Source of the DNA: Moniliella sp. 'wahieum'
Taxonomy: Eukaryota; Basidiomycota; Moniliellomycetes; Moniliellales; Moniliellaceae
Assembly: GCA_003971905.1 (NCBI GenBank)
Contig: RSEE01000087.1
Coordinates: forward strand, 1-64,000
DNA: 64,000 bases
Reading direction: 5' to 3'
Positions 32,501 to 42,954 of the stretch are shown piece by piece. Within the stretch, counting starts at the first letter, position 1, and every line of letters starts with the position of its first letter. Made by a program: the position numbers and the translations under genes. Under the pieces are notes generated by a model. That model saw only the letters and a list, made by a program, of their open reading frames with translations, ran no database searches and was not told the origin of the DNA.

Positions 32501-35050
32501 TGTAATGAGAGGGATGCGAATTTCTTGGATATATACCCCTGGCGCAAACATGAGGTTAAGCTAAGTACTTCTATTATAGCGAGATATGGATCATGGCCAA
32601 GCGCATTTAAGTTTATGGCCGAGCTTTAAAGCTATTTGTTCCGGGAACTTGGGTTTACCCCATATCAACCCCGCAGCCGTGTACTCACGAAAAACAATAA
32701 AAAAAACTATCATGCCAAATGCGCAAGAGGAAACGGGGATTGATAGCGGCAGCTCCACGTTTATTGTGATTCTTTCCGATCTGCTTGGCCTGTTTTTGAG
32801 TGCGATCTCCTGTTCGGTATTGGCGGCAGCCTTGGACCGTGGAAACATCATGTAAGAAAACTCGAAACACCATCGAAACGCCCCGAAATCTCTTCCGCTC
32901 TGATTTCTAGATTCGTCACTTTTGCAGAGGGAGCGTCAGAAACTCACGTGTCCAGTGAATATTGTGTAAGCACCGGTCAATACAATCAAGAGGACAGCGA
33001 TGTGATCAGCATGTCAGGACTCCCTCCCTAGCTCTCACGCCCATTCGCTGCCAGACCGGATGTAGCGCGAGTGGAAACTGTTGAGCCATCAGGTGGCTCG
33101 TGCTTTCATGGCCAATGCAGGCCTGGGAGTTCCGTTGTTTTCTCTCTCGTTTTCCTTGTTCCGCAGCTTAGTCCCTGGTGGCGACTCGCGGATTGATGTT
33201 CCTCTGTAGGCGTTGCTGGCTGGCTTAGACTACCACCACCGCCAGTGCGATTGTATCGCCCTCGAGGACCATCAGGACTCCAGGTCTCATCAGAAACGAA
33301 TGAGCGCGGTAAACATATGCGGTGGACCATTGCTAATAAGGCTTTTCAGTAGTTTCTTTCAATGCCCACCCTCTTATCGACAGTCTTTGAAACCCATAAT
33401 TACCTAGGGTTGACTTGTCCAGAGGGAAGAAAGTGGCCATGATGTGGGTGCACCCCTCTACTGTACTTGGCTTTCTAGCGGAAGCTGTTGCGAAACCAGC
33501 TTTCTCCTCGAACAGCTAACTCATGATGCAGCTCTCCATATCTCCGGGGGTTCCTAAGGCGCAGGCGTTTCACCTCATGTGTGTACTGTACGACTTTTTC
33601 CAGAGAACCCTGGGACACGTCATTGAGTCCGTCAAGGTGCTGATCCACCTCCACCCCTGATCCATCAATGAATGCTCTTGGTTTCATCATCATCGTGTCT
33701 GGATGCGCTCCACGTTTATGTCTGCCCGCCCACTTTGTCACGGTCAGTTCCTCTACAACCGGTTGAGTCAATTATTGGGGGTCGCGGACGGACAGAGCAC
33801 ACATGGTTGAGGATCGGTCCATCCATAGCCTCCTAAAGTGCAGAGCCCTAGACTTCGATGAAGTGCAGAGTGCAGGCCAGGAGCTTAAACTTAGTCCACA
33901 TGGGGCACATTACCGCACGAGACCGGAACGGCTCAGGGTATGGAGCCAGTGGGGAACAATCTGGATTTACCTGTTGGGCAAAGCTCGAGTTCGACACCGG
34001 CTGTTGCAGGCATAAAGGAGAATCAAATGTGTAATAGGTGAAATAGATTGCTCGAGTTGGGCACCGTCACGCCCCAGGATAATAGTAGTACTGGTAACGT
34101 ACAGTGGCAACATGGCCGTTTCACTCTCGCCGAAAAAAAAGTCGGTAGTGTGCAGAAGATAGTTGTCCGAGTATCACAGCGTTTTTAGCCGGCCCGTCGA
34201 CTCGGGGAACTCACGATCACCCCATTGCTGGCACTACACATCCCGGCCGACATCTTGACCAAAACTGTTTGGCATTCATGGCCAACCTTCTTCCCCGTCT
34301 AACGTTTTGCGGTATTGCGACATCCACCGTGCCTGCGAGCCGCCCCTGGACAGCGGGTGTGGTATACCACTGAGTGGTCCCGAGCCCATCGGCAGTGATA
34401 CATTGTCCGACAACACACCAAGCATGTATCGGGCCAGCGTATCTACACCTTCCACCAGCTTTCAACTACGGAACTTACAAATGACAGCCCCACAGATCTA
34501 GTAGTTCTCTCCGCATGCATATGGCCAACGCTGCCAGCTATAGGCAGGGTACAGAATTGGATTCCATCTCATCGTCAGTCTCGTTAAGGTTCTTCTTTTG
34601 AAAAGTCCTGTCACATGTCAACGCTCTCTCCCGCACTGTGTTACGTCTTGTATTTCCAGAGCAGGTGCAGACTTTGAGGTCAGCAAAAGTGGGGATACAA
34701 TGTGCGTTTCCCGATTCGCATTTCTTACCGCGGCCTTTAACCTAGAGCTAATATCCGTCAATGTAAAAGGGTATCAAACATCGATTATTCCGATGCATGC
34801 TTCTAGAAGTACAGCTGCCGTTGCACATAGCGGGGCAGTACAAAAGGTTGCAAAGTTGGTACACGAGAGGTTCGTCCAAGAAACAAGTGAGAGTGAGCGG
34901 CGACAGACAAGTAGGTGTTTTTAGGTGTTTATGCACCCCGGGTAAGGGGGGTGAAAAAGTGTCATGGGGCTTGGGGTTTGGACGGGAGAGGATGCACCGC
35001 TCTTCCAAGCGAAACTGCCGCGTTTTAAGCGTCAGAGGCGCACATGCCCG
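29576..35050. other. Gene-poor AT-shifted island 1
   Basis: About 5.5 kb of visibly lower GC than the rest, without a gene I can support. ORFs are short (under 110 codons) and random-looking. A segment near 31120-31205 is related to 45290-45370 in island 2, indicating diverged copies of one repeat. No telomere repeats, tRNA or LTR structures are evident. Confidence 0.55.
31120..31205. repeat. Diverged copy of a dispersed repeat (partner at about 45290-45375)
   Basis: Shared words in the same order: GAAC..TT.(T/C)GCCCGG, GAGCGTCAC, GCAAGG, CCTCCAACAGA. By eye roughly two thirds of positions agree with small gaps. The partner lies just upstream of the LINE-like ORF. Confidence 0.4.
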
Positions 35051-36924
35051 TCATCTCCCTGTATTCGGCGGGAGAGGTAGTGTCCGAGGCAAGCCGGCCT
35101 GCCTTGCGACTGCTGCTACGGCGGGAATGAGAAGGGCAAACGGCTGAGACAACGTTCTTTCGAACGGTGGAGGCGTGAGTCTAGCAAAAAGTCGGAAATG
35201 GATACCACTCGCGGCCAGCGACGGTTGGGCTCGTCGTCGTGTGCCTTTCTCCCCCTGCCCTCGTACTCGTTCTGACCTGCTCTTGTTCCTCTTGCGTCTG
35301 CCTTGGTCCATGGCGGGGTTGCCAGCGACAAATGTTGTTGTTTGTCGAAGGGTAGTAATGGTTTCTCGGTCCAAGAAGCGCGACGTGGCGCCCAAGCAAG
35401 CCACAATGCCAGCCAAAGGGAACACATAAACCATTGCTGCTTCCAGGTACATGGCCACGGCGAGTTTCTGGGTTGCCAAGACAACCCAGCTGGCCACCGC
35501 GGTACCGGTTGGAACCCAGAATCCAAAGGCGAGGAAGTGGAGGATGCGGATCAAGGTCCACCAGAACCCCACGCTCCGCTGTGGCCGGAGCGAGTGGTAG
35601 AGGCGTGCTTTGGCCTGGCGTGCCTCGGGACAGGTAGAAGGCGCAGTGGGGTCAAGCTAAGGCGCAGGATGGGATCTGGGGCTTTCCCACACCATCTGCG
35701 CAACTGGGCCAAAGTACCTGTGCCGCGGTTGGAACGCATGCGCCACCATTGCCGCGCCAAGCCTAGGTTGACGTACAACAGCGCTGCGACAAAGGTGGCA
35801 TAGTGAGCGTGGTCCCAGCGCATGCGCTGGGCCGATGTTCGTTGGCCCATGATCAACGTTGCGGGCTGGCTCCAGACACTGGACGCGGCGGCGGGACCGA
35901 GGCGGCTGTCGACGTGGTGAACGCGGTGGAGGACAACGGCGTAGCAGGCCAGGCTGGCGCACTGCAGCAGCGAGGGGGGTAGGATAATGAGGAGTTGCTT
36001 GGTGCGGCCAAAGAGGGCGGGAGGCCAGAAGACAGAGGCGGACAATGAGGGCCCAAACGACGACCCAGGGCACAAGGAAGAGCATCAAGTCCTCCACCAC
36101 GTACAGGCCATCGGCGACCTTGGTTGGGATGCGTGAGTTGACCATGTCGAGGGTCCAGAAGGCTGTATCGAACACCGAGGCCACCAGACCGAGAAGGGAG
36201 GCGGCCAAGAGCCAGACAGTGGGGGACCGGCTTGGCGCTCTCGAGGCCACCCTTGAGGAGGAGGATGGTGAGGAGAAGAAAGAGGACGGTGCAGAGGGAG
36301 GTGTAGATGATGATGTAGGTGACGGCGAGGCGGATGTCGGGAGGCCCTTGGTGGAAATGCACTGTCCGCCGGCCTGCTCGAAGCGGATGGCAGCGCGGAG
36401 CACGTTGGAATAGGCGGCGAGGATGGGGTCGGTGGTGTTGAGGGTGGCGACGAGGGGATAAGGTCCAGGTAGCTCACGTCGCCCACTGTGCAGGGGGGGC
36501 TGGGGACACTGCCATCATAGTGCAGCCCGCCAAGACCCATGGGCACATGGGCAGGGAAGGCGGAGGTGGAGGTGGAGGTGGTGGTGGCGGTGGTGGTGGC
36601 GCAGGAGGAGAAGATGGAGGTGGTGGGGGAAGAAAAGCAGGGGCCGTGGAGAAAAGCAGGAGAAAAGCCAGACGGCGAGCCAGGGACGCGAGGGACGCAC
36701 TGGCGCCGTGCCGGGCGCGGGCGGGCGGCAAGCCAGGGGCAGCGCGCCTGCGTGTCGGCTGGTGTGGGGCACAGGGGCAGTTGCTGGGGGCGTCTGGGAT
36801 GGGCCGTGGCTGGCTGGCCGGCTGGCTGCGGCCGCAGTGGTTGTGGGATTCGCACAGCTGAGATTCAGATCGGAGAGCTGAGAATCTCAGATTAACGTTC
36901 AACCCCTCCGCGCTGCCATCCATT
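35051..36924 (-). CDS. Putative seven-transmembrane protein with extracellular N-terminus; frames broken
   Basis: Read on the minus strand. A hydrophobic leader (RRLAFLLLFSTAPAFL, about 36690-36640) is followed by a Pro-rich stretch and HYDGSVPSPPCTVGDVSYLD, then seven hydrophobic segments. They are TYIIIYTSLCTVLFLLLTIL (about 36330), VWLLAASLLGLVASVFDTAF, VEDLMLFLVPWVVVWALIVR, LLIILPPSLLQCASLACYAV, YATFVAALLYVNLGLARQWW, LIRILHFLAFGFWVPTGTAV and YLEAAMVYVFPLAGIVACLG (about 35420). Count and spacing suit a seven-TM, receptor-like fungal membrane protein, but I see no family signature. Segments lie in three frames. Both ends are uncertain: the tail after 35350 looks non-coding, and the start could be any Met upstream of the leader. 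Confidence 0.6.
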
Positions 36925-37159
36925 GTGGCTGCCCGTCCCTCCGCTCCGATCCGTCGCGGACACCATCCCCTCCACCAGCAACAACAGCCATACATCGACG
37001 ATAGAGCAGAGACACGCAAACAGGCAGGGGCAGCGAAGGTGGCACGTGTAGATATGTCGTCGGGGGAGATGCGGGCTGGAGGAGAGGGGCATGGGTTAGC
37101 AGCACTGCGCACGAGGCAGGGCTAATGTATCGAGGACGGCGACAGGAGTAGAAACGCGC
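36925..37159. other. Short intergenic segment
   Basis: Lies upstream of the seven-TM gene and downstream of the small spliced ORF. GAGATTCAGATCGG...GAATCTCAGATT style words occur just inside the neighbouring gene boundary (36860-36893). No gene seen. Confidence 0.4.
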
Positions 37160-37296
37160 TCAGGTCACCTCGCCGTCGGCGGTGGCCTTCTTGAGCGTGT
37201 CGATGCGCTTGCCGTTCTGCGGGGAGAGGTCAGCCAGGAGCGCGGGCACCGAGTGCGCGCAGCACGTACGCCGTCGGGCGTGGACAGCAAAGGCAT
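37160..37296 (-). CDS. Candidate small spliced gene, 27 codons
   Basis: Exon 1 (37296-37270) encodes MPLLSTPDG; a GTACGT donor begins a 53-bp intron (37217-37269) with a GCTGAC branch-like sequence and TCTCCCCGCAG acceptor. Exon 2 (37216-37160) encodes NGKRIDTLKKATADGEVT and a stop. The splice signals are as good as those of the certain genes here, and both exons join in phase. Exon 2 could instead be the last exon of a larger transcript whose upstream exons I do not see. Function unknown. Confidence 0.35.
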
Positions 37297-37515
37297 CGTC
37301 CTAACTCATGGCCGCTTCGACCATCGACCGCCTCTCCCCGTCCAGCGCTGCCGGTGGCGGGCAGGCAGACTCCGAGCGGAATGCGGCGGGCGGAACGGGG
37401 CAGAGGAGATAACGCTGGCTATCAGCATCAGTCATCAGTCATCAGTACTCAGTACTCAGTGCGCCGCCACTTCTGATTGCCACGCGTGTGGCCCAACACC
37501 AGCGCCATCAGCGCC

Positions 37516-40093
37516 ATGCCCCGTCCCCGCCCGCGTCCATCCGCGCCGGCATCGACCTCAGCATCGACCTCAGCATCCGCATCCGCATCCGCATCAACAT
37601 CCGCATCGGGAAAGCGCAGCGCATCGCCCTCTCGCCCGATCGGCCGCCACTCCCTGCCTCCGCTCGCACCCGCCGTCGCCAGGCGCCGCGACGGCCCGCC
37701 TGGCCTCGGGCTCGGGCTCGGCATTGGGCTCGGCGTCGGCGTCGGCCTGGGCGCTGCACCTTCGCTCCCGTCCCATCCGCATCACCCCCCCCCTCTGCCC
37801 CTCCCGCCGCCTGCCATTCGACGGCCAATGCCGCATGTGCGACGCGCGCCCGCCACGCCGCCACGCGTGGCACTGCGACACGTGCATCAACGACCGCATC
37901 GCGGACCATGTGGGCGACCGCGTTCGGATCGGCGCGATGGCCCGGCGGCTGCGCGCCCAAGTCGACTCGCTGCTCGGCGACCAGATCCTGCCCGTGCAGG
38001 GCCAGACCGAGCAGGACGCCGTGCTGGCCTTTCTTGCCGCCCCGCTTCCCCACCATCGGCAGCATCCGCCGCCGCCGCCTTCGCACCAAGCGCGTGCGCT
38101 CCGTGCGCAGACCGACCTGTCCCGCCTCCGCCTTGCCCAGCTCACGCGCCAGCGCGACCACTCCCACGCGGCCCGTGCCGCCCTCGAGGCCACGCTGGCT
38201 GCCAAGAAGGCGTCGCTAGCCCGCGGCGCGAGCGGCTGGCCCGCGCCCGTGCGCTCCACCTCCGCCCCGTCGCGTCTGGCTTGGCTGGCCAGGCCGAGCA
38301 CGCGGCCCAGGTCCTGGCTTCTCTCCGGACCCAGAGTCAAGCGTTAGCAGCAGCCATCCAAGCGCGACGCGCTCATCTTGTCCGCTCTGTCTTGCGCATC
38401 TACCGTTTGGAGCCTCCACGTGCCTCGCTTGCCCATGCACGCTCAGCCCGCCCTGCCCACCGCCTGCGCCCATCCGCTTCCTCTTCCTCTTCCGTTTCCG
38501 CCTCTGTGTCCCCCTCCGCGTCTGCCAGTGCAGCCAACAACGAATGGACCATTCTCGGCCTCGTCCTTCCGCCTCCTGCTATGCTGCCCCCTCACGGCCG
38601 AGCGTCGGGGATCGTTCCAGTCTTCTTGCGCTATTACCCTTGACCGAGATCAACGGTGCGGTGCAGTTCACGGCGCAGCTGCTGCGTTTGTTGGCCGTGT
38701 ACACGGGTGTAGCGTTACCGTTTGAGATCCACCTGCCCGGACTGGCCATCCGTCGCGCACGCGTCTTTCCGATTCGGGCGTGGGCGGGGAAGTGATGGGC
38801 AACTTGTTGTGGGGTGGGGGTGCCAGTGGGCTGCACCCGCCCGCGTGGTCCGAGTGTGGCGGGACAGCGGAGGGGAGCAACGCAAAACACGTCCGACCGC
38901 TAGGCCACTAGGCCCGTTACCGCTCACCTTGGCCAAGGATGCGTATGCCGAGCTGCACAGCCGTGTGGCGCCGGTGCCCGCCAGCGGCGCGGGGACAGGC
39001 TCGGGTCTCGGATCCAGCTCGGGCTCCACCCTGCTATCGGGTGCGGCGGGGATGGGGCTGGGAGCGCTCGGCGGGGCTCGATCGGGCGTGTCCAAGTTGA
39101 TGGAAAGCTTTGTTCACCTCGACACGGGACCCGAGCCGCCGCCGGCGACGGACGAAGGGCAAGCGTGGGCGTTTGCCTGTGCGCTCGCAGCGTTGGGGTA
39201 CAATACGGCGTACCTTGCTGAATCGCAGGGTGGGAGGGTGCTCTTGTCTGTGACAGCGAGCAGTGCGGGTTCGATGGGGCGGTTGTTCCAAGGGGTGGAG
39301 TTGGGACCGCCTGCGGACGCGGTGAGTGTTGCGGCGCGTATGCGGATGGGATGTTGCGTACGCTTGCGCATTTGGGTCAGGCGCCTTCGTTGGGAGCGCG
39401 TGCGCACGATACGGCTTACCCCCCTGCGCACCTGACTAGCTTTGCCTTCTACAATGTGGATATGGCAGCGTTGGTGCGCCTTGGCACGACCTCGTCACCC
39501 GGCCGCTCCACGCTCGCGCACGTCACCCTCTGTGCCTGCCGTGCCGGTGGCCGTGCCTGCGCCTGCCAAGCCGACGTCGACGAGTCTGTTGGACGAGGAG
39601 TACGAGACGGTGGATGCGACTATGCTCGAGGGCAGCTATGTGGATGCACGATTGCCCCCGCAGCGCAAGCACCGCCACAAGGACCGGGACAAGGACAAGG
39701 ACAAGGACAAGAGCAAAGACAAAGACAAAGACCGGGACCGAGGCAGCAAGGGATCAGAGAGGGCCGCCCCCCACAAACATCATCACAAAGCCACTTACAG
39801 GGACGCTGGTTCCGATCCCGACAAAGGCAAGGAACGGCCGAAAGAGAGGGACCGGGAACGAGAACGAGAGCGAGAGCGAGAACGAGACGGTGGGGGCGAT
39901 GTGGACCGCAGTACCCCGGGCCGACTTACCTTCGCTCCGAGCCAAAGGGCGGCAAATGCGGCCGAATGTGCAGCTGGATGTGGATGTAGCGGCGTTGTTG
40001 GGCAAAACAAAGGTGCCCAAGCCGGCTACTTCCCCAGCACCACCGGTCATGTTGAATGGCCAGGTCATCTCGGCCCAGCCGCCCGGCTCGTAG
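37516..40093 (+). CDS. ATG14: Atg14/Barkor-like autophagy protein (PI3-kinase complex I subunit); frames broken
   Basis: Atg14 targets the Vps34 PI3-kinase to the autophagosome formation site. After a Ser/Pro-rich leader, FDGQCRMCDARPPRRHAWHC and DTC give the C-x2-C...C-x2-C cluster typical of Atg14 (about 37815-37885). A long coiled coil follows: GAMARRLRAQVDSLLGDQIL, LRAQTDLSRLRLAQLTRQRD, RERLARARALHLRP and LASLRTQSQALAAAIQARRA (37930-38380). Then come NEWTILGLVLPPPAMLPP (38537-38590) and INGAVQFTAQLLRLLAVYTG with VALPFEI (38650-38730), the conserved Atg14/UVRAG block. The rest (FACALAALGYNTAYLAES, LAHLG) also fits. The C-terminal extension has a Lys/Asp- and Arg/Glu-rich tract (39680-39890) and ends LDVDVAALLGKTKVPKP...QPPGS at 40093. 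The Cys pairs favour Atg14 over Vps38/UVRAG. Several frame breaks. Confidence 0.75.
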
Positions 40094-40541
40094 CCCCGGG
40101 GGGGGAAAACTATGATAACTATACCTACGATTCGATTGGGTGCCGGGCAACCCAGGAAACCTACCGCGATCACGACCGTTATGTATTCAATGCATGTATG
40201 TTGCCCAAAAACGACCCTGCCCCTCCCCGCCCGCTAAGTCTGTCCATCTCGTTCGAGGGGCGTGGAATCAACCGCCAACCGAGCGCAACAGCAGCCAGGC
40301 CAAAAGTCTAAACAGGAGACACGGCCAACAAGAAAAGAGCACTGTTCTTAGTGCACCCAAGGCGAATCCATCTTGGCTTGTGAGGAAACAACCCAAGGGC
40401 TCGACGACTGCGTCGGCTAATCCATCAAATTTTGGTGTTTGGGTCGAGAGCGTGGGGACCAAGAGAAAGAGAGTGAGTGAGGGGTGGTGGTACAGGAGAG
40501 GGGGAGAAGGCAAGCAAGGTAGGGTAGGGTAAGAAGGTGGG
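40094..40541. other. Gap between convergent genes ATG14 and SWD2
   Basis: Presumably contains both 3' UTRs. Includes AAGGTAGGGTAGGGTAAG (about 40517-40534). No gene seen. Confidence 0.45.
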
Positions 40542-41905
40542 CTATAAGACTGAGCTGGGAGACGCACCGACCGCCTCGGCGGACGGCAACCAAAAGCAAA
40601 CTTGCTCTCCTGCTGTGACCAACAGGGCTCTCCGCGGGTTGAAAGCCACGAGGCGCGGGGTGACGCGGGGTCCAGGCAGCAGTTCCAAGCAGGGCACAGT
40701 TTGGGTGGCAGGTGAGGTGCCGTCTTTGAGTGGGTCAGGGATTTCCCACACACACACTTGGCCACTACCATCGGGGGAGCCGGTCAAGACGAATCGGCTG
40801 TCTGGGGACCAGCACAGGTCTTGGGCCGGTACGTTGGTAGGAGGCAGAAGCTTGGTCCCGTGTGGTGCGCTGGCGGAGGAAGTGGAAACCTGTTGTGCAG
40901 GAGGTGGCAACAAGACAAAGAGTAAGCGCGACTCGGTGTCGAACCCATCGTAAATCGAATGCGGTTCGCCTTCGGTACCAATGAGGATATGCTCGCCATT
41001 GTTGGAGAAGGCCAAGGAGGTGACGCGGGGCTTGCTCGTGCGCAACCGAAGCGTCAAGAATGGCTACAGCAGCAACAGGGCAGGCGGTGGAGACACAGAG
41101 TTAGCAAAAGGAAACCCGGACGCGGACACGCACACGCGGCGAGGGGGAGGGGGGGAGAAGAGAGGAGACGTACTTGGCCGAGATTGTTGGGATCGTACAA
41201 GGCCACTGTGCCAGTGACGCTACATGCCACGCCGATCACCAGCCCGCTCGGGTCCCAGGCAATTACAGGTGTGCCTTTGACTGGCAGATTGCCCTGGTGC
41301 GAGGCGAACAAAAACGAGAGGCGTGGGTGAGTACAAAGGAACGGGAGGGGGGGGGGTCAGAACGCGAGAAGAACGTACAGTGCACTTTTTTTCCACCAAG
41401 TCCCAGATCTTGACGCTGTTCTCGTCGCCCGACGCGAACTGGTCCTTGCACGGGGACATTTCCAATGCGGTAATGCTATGAAAAGAGTTAGAAAGGGTGA
41501 GAGATGCGGGTGGGAGGCGGGCAGGGACACATACCGTCCCTGGTGGCCTTCAAAGGAGTGGATGAGCTGGTTGGTAGCGAGATCAAAGTAGCCCACGCGG
41601 CTCTGTCCCGGGGAGGAGAAGAGGAGTTTGTTCTTTCCATGAGTGAAACGGATGGTCTCTGCGCCGCCGAGGGAGGCCAAGTCGACTGTTCCAAGGTGGG
41701 TGCCCAGCAGACAGTCGTACATGTGCACGGCGCCATCCTCGGTGGCCACCGCCAGGCGCTCGCCCAAGTCGGAGAAGGAGAGGGAACGGGCCGGGGTGGG
41801 CAGGGCAAAGACGCGGGACGGGCCGAGCGTGTGGACGACCTCCCTGGTCATGCGGGAGGGCTGGGTGGCGCGCTCGCTGCTCTCGGCGGCCTGCGTGCTG
41901 GACAT
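40542..41905 (-). CDS. SWD2: WD40 protein Swd2/WDR82, subunit of COMPASS and of the cleavage/polyadenylation factor
   Basis: Four exons: 41905-41535, 41475-41379, 41293-41174, 41063-40542; total 369 residues, with all phases matching and no frame break. Sequence landmarks are RSLSFSDLGERLAVATEDGA, VHMYDCLLGTHLGTVDLASL, GGAETIRFTHGKNKLLFSSP, ITALEMSPCKDQFASGDENS with VKIWDLVEKKCT, GTPVIAWDPSGLVIGVACS, VTSLAFSNNGEHILIGTEGE and LCWSPDSRFVLTGSPDGSGQ. The blocks fit the seven-blade Swd2 family at its usual length (about 330-370). Swd2 couples histone H2B ubiquitination to H3K4 methylation and also works in transcription termination. The start at 41905 is chosen because it lies just before the conserved region; an in-frame ATG further upstream is possible. 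Confidence 0.93.
41064..41173 (-). other. SWD2 intron 3
   Basis: GTACGT donor at 41173, TGCTGTAG acceptor at 41064; 110 bp. Joins DPNNLGQ to PFLTLRL in phase 0. Confidence 0.85.
41294..41378 (-). other. SWD2 intron 2
   Basis: GTACGT donor at 41378, GCACCAG acceptor at 41294; 85 bp. Joins VEKKCT to GNLPVKG. Confidence 0.85.
41476..41534 (-). other. SWD2 intron 1
   Basis: GTATGT donor at 41534, TTTTCATAG acceptor at 41476; 59 bp. Splits the Arg codon of EGHQGR-ITALEMSP. One of the few introns here with GTATGT instead of GTACGT. Confidence 0.85.
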
Positions 41906-42177
41906 GGCGGCGAGGACGCCAAGAGAACAGGGGGTTGGTTGGGCTGCGAACAGACGACGAGGAACGCAGGGGTTACCCAAGGCAACCTTAAACTTTCAAA
42001 CTGCACATCCACTCCAAACTGCCCTTCTCTGATTTAAAACGCTGATCTCTGCCATCGAGATCCCATCGAGATATCCCGCCGGGGTATATCGCCACGACGC
42101 AGTCTCCCTACACCAATCGACTGGCCGCAGTCCATACGGGCAGAAGCCCCCGCCACTGTTTATATATCCCCCGTCGG
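41906..42177. promoter_or_regulatory. Upstream region of SWD2
   Basis: Contains GATCCCATCGAGATATCCC and a TATATAAAC-like box (minus strand, about 42160-42168). It marks the edge of gene-poor island 2. Confidence 0.35.
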
Positions 42178-42954
42178 ATGACAAGTTACACCTCGATCCG
42201 CTTCCAGCGTTTTCACGACACGGAGAGTGTGTCTTTGTCTAGGAACACAGCGGATCAACGAAATAGATTTAAAATATCAGCGGATGTCCAGGGGCTGACA
42301 TCGGCGACGTATTTGCATGGTTTTGAGGGAAATGATGTCAGCGACGGCGCAAAAGAGGTCGTCGATGTCAGCGACGGCGCAAAAAGGTCGTTGGTGTCAA
42401 TGATGTGCAGCGCGGGGGGCCAACTGCCGGCTACATGTGAAACTTTGCGTCGTTTCAAAATCCCACCACACCATTTCGTGTCTTCTGCTAGGAAATGCTA
42501 CCAGAACCACCTGTCAACACGCGTGCTTCCTATACGCGCTCATGATAGCTGGCCGAGGGCAGGGAATCAATTTGGCATAGTCGCCGCACGGAAGGGTGTG
42601 CTCTACGGGGACATGCGTCTTCAGATTAGCCAGGGGAACATCGGCAGTTGGTGTGGCCAAGATTTACCGTCAGGTAAATGGAACCTCTCATTTCATATAT
42701 GGACCAAAAGGCAGGCCATGCGGGACAGCATTGTGCCCACTGATGAGGGTTTGGCTCATCAGGCGTCCATCCTGCGGCTAGTTCTGCTTGAGTACAGGGC
42801 ACGCAGGGACGACTGGTGCAGCCCCGCTGAAGATAGACTTTTGTTGGTCCTTCACATTGCTTTAACCCCGCAAACGAAAGCCATGAAAAGTCGTTGGGTT
42901 CTCCGAGCAAACCGACGAGATCATCGAGAGTCGTTCGTCCTGATAAATCCATAG
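42178..42954 (+). CDS. 258-codon ORF of unknown function inside island 2
   Basis: A single uninterrupted frame from ATG at 42178 to 42954 in DNA of roughly balanced base composition, where such length is uncommon by chance. It starts MTSYTSIRFQRFHDTESVSL. A 30-bp direct repeat in the DNA gives VSDGAKEVVDVSDGAKRSLV. The rest shows no domain, signal peptide or membrane segment. Competing minus-strand frames (42626-42952 and 42862-43311) are also open. A chance ORF or an eroded repeat ORF remains quite possible. Confidence 0.25.
   Translation: MTSYTSIRFQRFHDTESVSLSRNTADQRNRFKISADVQGLTSATYLHGFEGNDVSDGAKEVVDVSDGAKRSLVSMMCSAGGQLPATCETLRRFKIPPHHFVSSARKCYQNHLSTRVLPIRAHDSWPRAGNQFGIVAARKGVLYGDMRLQISQGNIGSWCGQDLPSGKWNLSFHIWTKRQAMRDSIVPTDEGLAHQASILRLVLLEYRARRDDWCSPAEDRLLLVLHIALTPQTKAMKSRWVLRANRRDHRESFVLINP

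Noticed and set aside
32586..32855. Small membrane protein in island 1
   Set aside because: One hydrophobic stretch in a random-looking 89-codon ORF, with an equally long antisense ORF; below what chance gives in this AT-shifted DNA.
37516..40093. Vps38/UVRAG instead of Atg14
   Set aside because: The N-terminal C-x2-C...C-x2-C cluster is characteristic of Atg14/Barkor and is not expected in UVRAG-type proteins.
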